In this document: positions 6,395 to 10,654 of the stretch, piece after piece
Position numbering within the stretch: position 1 is the first letter of the stretch
Layout: every line of letters begins with the position of its first letter
Assembly (NCBI GenBank): GCA_027056155.1
Contig: JALULR010000101.1
Coordinates: forward strand, 1 to 10,654
Length of the DNA: 10,654 nucleotides
DNA from: DHVE2 group archaeon
Lineage (GTDB): Archaea; Thermoplasmatota; Thermoplasmata; Thermoplasmatales; Aciduliprofundaceae
Direction: 5' to 3'
Notes under the pieces: generated by a model
The model's input: only the letters and a program-made list of their open reading frames with translations
Told to the model about the DNA's origin: nothing
The model's database searches: none
Program-made: the position numbers and the translations under genes

Positions 6395-7053
6395 CTTATG
6401 ATATCTAATCCATTTTCGATGCGGTCAATTTCCACAGTGCTTGTGCTCTCTCCCACAACCGCACCATAATCATTTGCAACTAGAGATGCACCTAGATACT
6501 TGCTTCCGTAATTTGCAGTTGTAATGTACACGGGCACGCCAAATAGCCCCTTTAAGAATTCAAGCTCAGAATCATCAGTTTCAGGGTGCACAAGCATGCC
6601 CTTATTTGTAACTACTGCAGCAGAGCCCACAGTTTTTATGCCACCTATCTCTCCCTTTACAACTTCTACATCAAGCACATCTTCAATGAGCTTGAGCGTA
6701 GCACTATCAAAATCAATATGCACTAACGCTGCTTTATCATTCGCAAGTACATCATTACCCACCGCATTTATCTTATCTTCCACAAATAGCACATTCATCT
6801 TATCCATTAAAAACTGCACGTCAGATTCACTGGCAAAATTGGTTATTAACGCACCATTTGAGTTCATCACCGCAAGGCTACCTATTAGATTGCTACCTCC
6901 AAGAGAAGTCTCGTATAGCTCCACATTGAGTACCTTTTTTATTTTCTCACGGTGCCACTCATCAAACCCGCGGGGTACAATAGCGAGGTTATTATTCGCG
7001 GCAATATACACACCGATAAACGGACTTCCAAAAATTGAAAATTTAGATATCAT
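6391..7053 (-). CDS. eif6: Translation initiation factor aIF6
   Basis: Ribosome anti-association factor that binds the large subunit near L14e/L24e and the sarcin-ricin loop. The 220-aa length and pentein repeats are typical: each repeat carries a variant of G..L.G...V.N..G.LV, seen in GGSNLIGSLAVMNSNGALI, GGIKTVGSAAVVTNKGMLV and GSKYLGASLVANDYGAVV. The N-terminus reads MISKFSIFGSPFIGVYIAANNNLAIVP, as in the family. ATG lies 2 nt after the L31e stop, so it is the last gene of the S19e-PDCD5-L39e-L31e-aIF6 operon. No LX/prefoldin/FtsY genes follow; the convergent hydrolase gene ends here instead. Confidence 0.97.
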   Translation of the reverse strand: MISKFSIFGSPFIGVYIAANNNLAIVPRGFDEWHREKIKKVLNVELYETSLGGSNLIGSLAVMNSNGALITNFASESDVQFLMDKMNVLFVEDKINAVGNDVLANDKAALVHIDFDSATLKLIEDVLDVEVVKGEIGGIKTVGSAAVVTNKGMLVHPETDDSELEFLKGLFGVPVYITTANYGSKYLGASLVANDYGAVVGESTSTVEIDRIENGLDIIS

Positions 7054-7055
7054 TA

Positions 7056-7319
7056 TTACTCAGGCATGAGCACCTCAACGCTCTCCTCTTCTTCAAACTT
7101 TATGGCTTTCACGGTAATTTTGCTAGGCGGCTTTTCAATACCTCTTTTCCATATCTCTTCGTTTACTCTGTTGTCAATCCATACATTTTCTTCCGAGACT
7201 TTCATATGCCTAGCCACAAAATGTCGCACTAATTTTACAGCGTAATTTGCCCGTCTGCTTCTAGATATGCCCTTTACTTCCCTGAGCGGAATGTTGTATA
7301 TCATCTCTTTCTCTGCCAT
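7056..7319 (-). CDS. rpl31e: Large ribosomal subunit protein L31e
   Basis: Ribosomal protein near the polypeptide exit tunnel. The 87-aa product shows the family pattern: IPLREVKGISRSRRANYAVKLVRHFVARHMK near the N-terminus, then VWIDNRVNEEIWKRGIEKPPSKITVKAIK and an acidic C-terminus. A GAGGTG Shine-Dalgarno lies 7320-7330 on the minus strand, overlapping the L39e stop codon. The gap to L39e is 10 nt and to aIF6 2 nt. Confidence 0.96.
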   Translation of the reverse strand: MAEKEMIYNIPLREVKGISRSRRANYAVKLVRHFVARHMKVSEENVWIDNRVNEEIWKRGIEKPPSKITVKAIKFEEEESVEVLMPE

Positions 7320-7329
7320 TTATAACACC

Positions 7330-7485
7330 TCACACCTTTAGCTTGCTTCTGCGCCAGTTTCGCCTATGCGGGTGCGTCTCAAATTTCCTCTGTGTGCGCA
7401 TAACAACCCACGCAGGCACACGCCTATTTCCATTAACCTTCCTTAGCAAACGATATTTCCTTGCTACATGCTTATTTCTTGACAT
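7330..7485 (-). CDS. rpl39e: Large ribosomal subunit protein L39e, 51 aa
   Basis: Small, very basic exit-tunnel ribosomal protein. I translated it directly from the minus strand: it begins [20 protein letters not shown], continues [15 protein letters not shown], and ends [15 protein letters not shown]. This matches the strongly conserved family pattern ([18 protein letters not shown]) and the usual 51-aa length. ATG is at 7483-7485, 2 nt after the PDCD5 stop. The GTGAGGCGA upstream inside the PDCD5 end provides a Shine-Dalgarno. Confidence 0.96.
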   Translation of the reverse strand: MSRNKHVARKYRLLRKVNGNRRVPAWVVMRTQRKFETHPHRRNWRRSKLKV

Positions 7486-7487
7486 CT

Positions 7488-7823
7488 TTATCGCCTCACT
7501 ATTTTTATCTCTCTCTTCTGAGATGTAAGCCTCCTTAATATCTCTTTAAGCTCGGCATCACTTATCTTCTTATAAATTCTCCCACTTTGAGCAAGAAGTA
7601 TGAGCTGATTTTCAACAACTTGCGCAAGGTCCGGTCTTCCAAGCTTCAAGTTTGCAAGACGCTCTCTCGCCTCGGGCTCGAGTATCTGCCGAAGTATGTT
7701 CTGCCTTGCAAGCTCCTCCTCTTTTTTTGCTGCTTCTTCCTCCTCGGGAGCTTGCTGAGACATTAACTCCATCATCTTGCGGCGTTTTATCTCCTCAAGC
7801 TCCTTATCTTCGTCCATATCCAT
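7488..7823 (-). CDS. PDCD5/TFAR19 family DNA-binding protein
   Basis: Small archaeal homologue of human PDCD5, reported to bind DNA; its cellular role is unclear. It has an acidic coiled N-terminus ([26 protein letters not shown]) and a Glu/Ala/Lys helix. These are followed by the conserved core [41 protein letters not shown] and a basic tail. The C-terminal core with [13 protein letters not shown] is diagnostic. Three starts are possible: GTG at 7824-7826, ATG at 7821-7823 (its A shared with the S19e TGA stop, chosen here, 111 aa) or ATG at 7815-7817. Tight overlap with S19e and 2-nt spacing to L39e show operon membership. Confidence 0.94.
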   Translation of the reverse strand: MDMDEDKELEEIKRRKMMELMSQQAPEEEEAAKKEEELARQNILRQILEPEARERLANLKLGRPDLAQVVENQLILLAQSGRIYKKISDAELKEILRRLTSQKREIKIVRR

Positions 7824-8275
7824 CACTTCACATATTTCTCCAAATCTTTGCGCTCTTCCACAATAGAATCCATCACACTCTTTGCAATAGAATCTAAAAA
7901 TTTCTGACCTTCGGGGGTTATCACTCTCCCGTTCTTATCCTTCTTTACATAACCCATGGACTCTAGTTGCTGCAATGCCTTGCGCACTATTGCCCTGCTA
8001 CCTTTACGGGCTTTGTATCTCTTAGAGCCGCGATCCTCTTTACCTCCGTAATATGCCGCAAGCCTCGATGTGCCTATTGGACCGTACACATATATCTTCC
8101 TCAGCACAGATGCAAGCCGCACATACCACCAGTCTATCTGGTCAGGACCACGCTCTTTATGCACTCCCGTAGTGACCCAGCCAGCCCACTCCGGTGGCTC
8201 TATTTTCTTCTCTTTAAACACGTTGGCAGCTTCGTTAATCAGCTTATCCGGTGGAACATCGTAAACGGTGACCAT
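7823..8275 (-). CDS. rps19e: Small ribosomal subunit protein S19e, 150 aa
   Basis: Small-subunit ribosomal protein found in archaea and eukaryotes. Family blocks: MVTVYDVPPDKLINEAANVFKE, EPPEWAGWVTTGVHKERGPDQIDWWYVRLASVLRKIYVYGPIGTSRLAAYYGG, and the winged-helix end KGSRAIVRKALQQLESMGYVKK with a TPEGQKFLD tail. ATG at 8273-8275 gives the usual start MVTVYDVP and length. The frame extends to a TTG at 8285-8287, which adds four residues not typical of the family. A TATA-like box at 8305-8311 lies ~33 nt upstream. First gene of the five-gene translation operon. Confidence 0.96.
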   Translation of the reverse strand: MVTVYDVPPDKLINEAANVFKEKKIEPPEWAGWVTTGVHKERGPDQIDWWYVRLASVLRKIYVYGPIGTSRLAAYYGGKEDRGSKRYKARKGSRAIVRKALQQLESMGYVKKDKNGRVITPEGQKFLDSIAKSVMDSIVEERKDLEKYVK

Positions 8276-8304
8276 ATCTATCGCCAAGCGCCCTATACAT
8301 TACC

Positions 8305-8311
8305 TATATAT
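8305..8311 (-). promoter_or_regulatory. TATA box for the S19e-aIF6 operon
   Basis: The minus strand reads ATATATA followed by GG, ~33 nt upstream of the S19e ATG, implying a leader of only a few nt. No other TATA-like element is needed downstream, because all operon gaps are under 11 nt. Confidence 0.5.
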
Positions 8312-8316
8312 GAGTT

Positions 8317-8766
8317 TTACTCCTTCCTTGCTTCTAGTTTGAATTTAATTAGTTGCGTGCCCGAAAACCAAAACTCACCTTCAAAGTGCATATTATCTAT
8401 AACAAGAGGCAGCCAGTACTTGTCATCTTCCCACATCTCAGAGTATGGCAACGATGCCAGCGAAAACCATCGCGGCATAGATTCTTCGCTCTCTGTTGGC
8501 TCACCATCTAACTCTGCCCTAAAAACCCGCACTCGCCAATCATCGCCTGACACATCATAAAACAGTAAATTTCCAACCTTTGCAAGATTTTTAAGGCCTG
8601 CATTCATCTCCTCTCTGGCTTCGCGCATTGCACACTCTTCCGGCGTTTCACCCGGCTCAATCTTCCCGCCAAGTCCATTCCAGTACCCTGCACCATGCCC
8701 GCGCTTCTTGTAGTGAAGCAGTATGCGGCCATCTTGTATAATATGCACTATCACTGCGTCAATCAT
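8317..8766 (-). CDS. MTH1-like Nudix hydrolase (predicted 8-oxo-(d)NTP diphosphatase), 149 aa
   Basis: Predicted to hydrolyse oxidised purine nucleoside triphosphates and so cleanse the nucleotide pool. Nudix box at residues 34-56: GKIEPGET...REAREEMNA. It keeps the catalytic REXXEE, but the last Gly of GX5EX7REUXEEXGU is Asn (N55). Resemblance to human MTH1 runs over the whole length: WNGLGGKIEPGET (N30 aligned with MTH1 N33), PRWFSLASLPYSEMWEDDKYWLPL (W112, D114 and D115 aligned with the MTH1 base-recognition W117/D119/D120), then FEGEFWFSG. These residues go beyond a generic MutT assignment. ATG at 8764-8766 is preceded by an AT-rich box (8784-8794) at leaderless spacing and also by GAGAGGT. 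Single gene between the S19e operon and the divergent tRNA. Confidence 0.88.
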   Translation of the reverse strand: MIDAVIVHIIQDGRILLHYKKRGHGAGYWNGLGGKIEPGETPEECAMREAREEMNAGLKNLAKVGNLLFYDVSGDDWRVRVFRAELDGEPTESEESMPRWFSLASLPYSEMWEDDKYWLPLVIDNMHFEGEFWFSGTQLIKFKLEARKE

Positions 8767-8863
8767 ATATGGTTATACCTCTCATTAAATAAATGTTATC
8801 GGTACATTGCTCAACATCACATTAACTACTGTGCATGAATTTGTAACAATTACACCCATCAAA

Positions 8864-8871
8864 TTTATATA
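8864..8871 (+). promoter_or_regulatory. TATA box for tRNA-Gly
   Basis: TTTATATA, preceded by AAA, centred about 28 nt upstream of the mature tRNA 5' end at 8896. This is normal archaeal tRNA promoter spacing. Confidence 0.6.
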
Positions 8872-8895
8872 ACTGTTTTCTTATCCCGCTACTGC

Positions 8896-8968
8896 GCAGG
8901 CGTAGTGTAGTCTGGCAGCACAAGGGCCTTCCAAGCCCTTAGCCCGGGTTCAAATCCCGGCGCCTGCA
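8896..8968 (+). tRNA. tRNA-Gly (anticodon TCC)
   Basis: All arms can be drawn from the sequence. Acceptor stem GCAGGCG (8896-8902) pairs with CGCCTGC (8961-8967), with discriminator A at 8968. D-arm GTGT/GCAC. Anticodon stem AGGGC/GCCCT with loop CTTCCAA, anticodon TCC at 8930-8932. Variable loop TAGC. T-arm CCGGG-TTCAAAT-CCCGG. No intron is present and CCA is not encoded, as is usual for archaea. It reads GGA/GGG codons. Confidence 0.97.
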
Positions 8969-8969
8969 C

Positions 8970-8974
8970 TTTTT
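8970..8974 (+). terminator. Oligo-T terminator of tRNA-Gly
   Basis: A run of five T immediately after the tRNA 3' end, the simple oligo-T terminator used by archaeal RNA polymerase. Confidence 0.5.
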
Positions 8975-9018
8975 CAGGGCAATAAAATTTTACAAAATGG
9001 GCACTTTTTAGAGCATAA

Positions 9019-9206
9019 GGTGTCGACCAACAGGGAGACACCGTACTGTTGATGCAACTGACAATTTTCCTTTTAAAAGAGTGCTTATGAGGTGTCGAGC
9101 AAAAGCGAGACACCGTACTGTTGGTGCAACTGAGAGTTTTACCATTTCAATGTGATAATGAGGCTTCGAGCGGAGCGAGAATGCCGTACTGTTGGTGCAG
9201 CTGACA
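9019..9206 (+). repeat. Three degenerate ~71-nt tandem hairpin repeats in the intergenic region 8975-9294
   Basis: Copies start at 9019, 9091 and 9162 (spacing 72 and 71). Each begins with a hairpin: GGTGTC...GACACC in copies 1 and 2, GGCTTC...GAATGCC in copy 3. Copies 2 and 3 have loops around GAGC-(A or G)-AGCGA; copy 1 differs in the loop. Each continues CCGTACTGTTGGTGCAACTGA, itself holding a small GTTG-GTG-CAAC hairpin, and ends CTGACA or CTGAGA. About 25-27 nt of unrelated AT-rich sequence follow copies 1 and 2. The pairing is retained in altered form in copy 3. After copy 3 there is a short palindromic stretch with GCAGCTG twice (9198-9213). No gene with recognisable protein similarity is present, although a minus-strand frame is open here. 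The loop-and-tail motif also occurs in the attC-like element at 10196-10279. Confidence 0.75.
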
Positions 9207-9294
9207 GCAGCTGCGCGGAGAGCAGTTGCGTATCGCTTACTATTCTCTTTTAAACATATTTCGGAGAGTTTTGCTAGGTTACGCGCCTTCATTG

Positions 9295-9303
9295 TAATAT
9301 ATG
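9295..9303 (+). promoter_or_regulatory. TATA box for the radical SAM gene
   Basis: TAATATATG centred about 24 nt upstream of the GTG start at 9323. This fits a leaderless transcript and supports the GTG start, which is the only usable start before the in-frame stop at 9302-9304. Confidence 0.5.
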
Positions 9304-9322
9304 AAAAAACCATACTCCATGT

Positions 9323-10180
9323 GTGAGGTACCTGCACGTATTTGACCCTTGGCACTTTCCGCTATGTACCTGTCCTGCAAAATACAGTGTTGACCCATAT
9401 ACCGGTTGTGAGCACAGGTGCATATACTGTTATATTACCTCATATGTGCGCGAGCCTTGGCGTGTGCGGCCAAAGAAAGATTTTTTAAGGGTGCTTGAAA
9501 CAGAGCTAAAACACGCTAAAATTATGCCCGTGTCAATGAGCAACTCTTCGGACCCATATCCCAAGATGGAGAAAGAGCTTAAAATAACGCGCGGAACTCT
9601 GCGCTTGCTAAGTAAATACAAATTTCCCGCTTTGGTGCTTACAAAGTCCAATCTCGTTGCAAGAGATAGGGATATACTTGAGAACATGCAGGCTGTTGTT
9701 TCTATTACTATAACCACCTTGGACGAAGAGCTTGCGAAGAAGCTAGAGCCATTTGCTCCCGCTCCGGAGCTGAGATTAAGTGCAATAGAAAAGTTGAAAG
9801 AAAAAGACATAAAAGTTGCAGTGAGGGTGGACCCTATTATTCCAAGTATAAACGATTCTCCAATTATGCTCAAGACACTGATTAAAGAGCTAGCTAGCTT
9901 GGGCGTGGACCAGATTATCTCCTCTACATACAAAGCCAAGCCCGATAATTTCAAGCGCGTTGCAGGAGTGTTCAAAGACCGTGCGGAGTACCTTCGAGAG
10001 CTCTACTACGAGAGAAACGAGATGGTTCGCGGGATTCGATACGCACCAAAAGAAATTAGATACAAAATGTTGAAAATAGTGCGTAGCTTGGCTGATGAAT
10101 ACGCTATCCCATTCTCCGTTTGCCGCGAGGGCTTTGCTCTGAGTTCTGCGAAGACTTGCGATGGAAGCCATCTTCTCTAG
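9323..10180 (+). CDS. SplB-like radical SAM protein (COG1533 family), 285 aa
   Basis: Predicted [4Fe-4S]/SAM radical enzyme; the archaeal members of this family have no settled reaction. Visible: FDPWHFPLCTCPAKYSVDPYTGCEHRCIYCYITSY, with the cluster motif C-x3-C-x2-C at C29, C33 and C36 and the family-specific CxC at residues 15-17. Next come VSMSNSSDPYPKMEKELKITR (the SSSTDPYQP-like block of SplB), VLTKSNLVARD and VAVRVDPIIPSIND, the TIM-barrel strands. It starts at GTG (9323), because an in-frame TGA lies at 9302-9304. The C-terminal CREGF...KTCDGSHLL carries two further Cys that are often found in this family. Monocistronic, between the hairpin repeats and the attC-like element. Confidence 0.92.
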   Translation: MRYLHVFDPWHFPLCTCPAKYSVDPYTGCEHRCIYCYITSYVREPWRVRPKKDFLRVLETELKHAKIMPVSMSNSSDPYPKMEKELKITRGTLRLLSKYKFPALVLTKSNLVARDRDILENMQAVVSITITTLDEELAKKLEPFAPAPELRLSAIEKLKEKDIKVAVRVDPIIPSINDSPIMLKTLIKELASLGVDQIISSTYKAKPDNFKRVAGVFKDRAEYLRELYYERNEMVRGIRYAPKEIRYKMLKIVRSLADEYAIPFSVCREGFALSSAKTCDGSHLL

Positions 10181-10195
10181 CTCTTACTTTGTATT

Positions 10196-10279
10196 GCCCT
10201 TAACGTGTTGCGGGTATGCGAAGTTGCCCGAAAGGGCAATTTGGGTGAGCAAAGCGAACCGTATACCCGCTTGTTAGGC
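10196..10279 (-). repeat. attC-like (integron recombination-site-like) imperfect inverted repeat
   Basis: Read on the minus strand, it begins GCCTAAC (10273-10279; fits RYYYAAC). Then comes GCGGGTAT (10263-10270), which is perfectly complementary to ATACCCGC (10210-10217), and it ends GTTAAGGGC (10196-10204; near GTTRRRY, with TAAC/GTTA pairing). The centre carries another hairpin, TTGCCC-GAAA-GGGCAA on the plus strand (10224-10239), and a GGT-GAGCAAAGCGA-ACC mini-hairpin. The 84-nt length, nested imperfect arms with core sites at both ends, and a position 13 nt after a stop codon all match attC sites of gene cassettes. No integrase is seen in the window. A rho-independent terminator or another mobile-element end is the alternative. 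Confidence 0.5.
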
Positions 10280-10292
10280 GACGTGCAATTGT

Positions 10293-10654
10293 TCATTTAA
10301 TACTCACCTCTAAACCAGCATCTTTTAATTTTTGTTTGAATAATGTATCCACTAGTTTTCCGTAAATTTTTTGGTATATATATTCTTTAATTCTAGGAGT
10401 TAATTGCCAAATACTACCTCCACCTAAGATAATAGAGATCAATACAAAAACGAAAGACGTTATCCCTTGTTTATCAGCCCAAGTATATATACCATAAAGG
10501 ATGTATATAATTAACAGGAGTAATATTACCGTAATTATTCCTGCACTAATCCATGATCTTATATTTGCTTTTCTTTGCGCCTCCTTTTTTGCGCTTTCTT
10601 TTAATCTTGTTTTTATTTTGTCATGTAGTTTTTTATTGATATCTTCTTCTATAC
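10293..10654 (-). CDS. C-terminal part of an unrecognised two-TM membrane protein (5' end outside window)
   Basis: Minus-strand frame open from the window edge to TGA at 10293-10295, giving 119 residues. It starts with a charged Lys/Glu-rich helix (KLHDKIKTRLKESAKKEAQRKAN). A membrane segment follows (about residues 34-54, ISAGIITVILLLLIIYILYG), then a short loop, a second membrane segment (about 65-80, SFVFVLISIILGGGSIW) and a basic amphipathic C-terminus (TPRIKEYIYQKIYGKLVDTLFKQKLKDAG). It is AT-rich, unlike the archaeal genes to the left. It uses TGG for Trp and so does not share the recoding of the left end. Followed 13 nt later by the attC-like repeat, the usual order in a cassette. No function can be assigned. 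Confidence 0.65.
   Translation of the reverse strand, partial: IEEDINKKLHDKIKTRLKESAKKEAQRKANIRSWISAGIITVILLLLIIYILYGIYTWADKQGITSFVFVLISIILGGGSIWQLTPRIKEYIYQKIYGKLVDTLFKQKLKDAGLEVSIK

Noticed and set aside
6524..7069. 181-aa plus-strand frame opposite aIF6
   Set aside because: Shadow of a well-recognised aIF6 gene; Ser/Thr-rich translation without motifs.
7967..8560. 197-aa plus-strand frame opposite S19e and the Nudix gene
   Set aside because: It overlaps two conserved genes antisense and crosses their promoter region.
8896..8968. tRNA-Gly as attachment site of an integrated element
   Set aside because: No second copy of the tRNA 3' end and no integrase is seen in the window.
9019..9140. 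C/D- or H/ACA-box guide RNA in the repeats
   Set aside because: CTGA and A.A-like ends are present, but there is no proper RUGAUGA box, no internal D'/C' pair, and two separate hairpins rather than one with a guide pocket.
9019..9206. CRISPR array
   Set aside because: Only three copies, repeats too diverged from each other, the conserved unit too long and containing two hairpins, and no cas genes nearby.
9008..9355. Minus-strand open frame of 115 aa across the hairpin repeats
   Set aside because: It encodes the repeats themselves (SVA.TVRCL..RHL appearing twice only because the first two copies are 72 nt apart), runs into the radical SAM start and shows no family features.

Overview
The core of this window, about 465 to 10195, reads as a euryarchaeal chromosome. 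It carries archaeal ribosomal proteins (L15e, S19e, L39e, L31e), aIF6, a PDCD5-family protein, a predicted exosome-associated RNA-binding protein and a CCA-less tRNA-Gly. Its promoters are TATA boxes about 25-30 nt upstream of start codons, with both leaderless and Shine-Dalgarno starts. The style suggests Thermoplasmatota (perhaps a DHVE2/Aciduliprofundum-like lineage), but that placement is only an inference.

Layout. 1-465: minus-strand, AT-rich reading frame interrupted only by TGA codons. It encodes the N-terminal cold-shock/OB part of a bacterial RNase R and makes best sense with UGA read as glycine (genetic code 25, Absconditabacteria/Gracilibacteria). It is joined in frame to a truncated archaeal histone-deacetylase-family gene, so the left end is probably an assembly chimera. 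461-2363 (minus): operon of an RNase H-fold-like protein, a small unknown protein and the deacetylase. 2364-2565: divergent promoter region with the L15e leader. 2566-3618 (plus): L15e and a PF01877 RNA-binding protein, whose end overlaps the convergent membrane-anchored FKBP by 41 nt. 3578-4968 (minus): FKBP and a HemK/Mtq2-type methyltransferase. 5015-6394 (plus): a Lys/Ala/Glu-rich membrane-anchored protein and a metallo-beta-lactamase-fold hydrolase. 6391-8275 (minus): compact translation operon S19e - PDCD5 - L39e - L31e - aIF6. 8317-8766 (minus): an MTH1-like Nudix hydrolase. 8896-8968: tRNA-Gly(TCC). 8975-9294: no gene, but three degenerate ~71-nt tandem hairpin repeats. 9323-10180: a SplB-like radical SAM protein.

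10196-10654: an 84-nt attC-like imperfect inverted repeat sits just after the stop codon of a minus-strand, AT-rich two-TM membrane protein that runs off the end. That is the layout of an integron gene cassette. The three tandem repeats at 9019-9206 share a sub-motif with this element, a hairpin around GAGCAAA(A)GCGA followed by ACCGTA, then TGTT and TGCAA. They may be decayed relatives of it.

Much of the core is translation and RNA biology: ribosomal proteins, aIF6, a predicted exosome factor, a possible release-factor methyltransferase and a tRNA. Small protein-quality and nucleotide-pool genes (FKBP, MTH1-like Nudix) are interleaved. The observations most worth checking are the UGA=Gly RNase R fragment and its junction, and the attC-like/cassette end with its related repeats.
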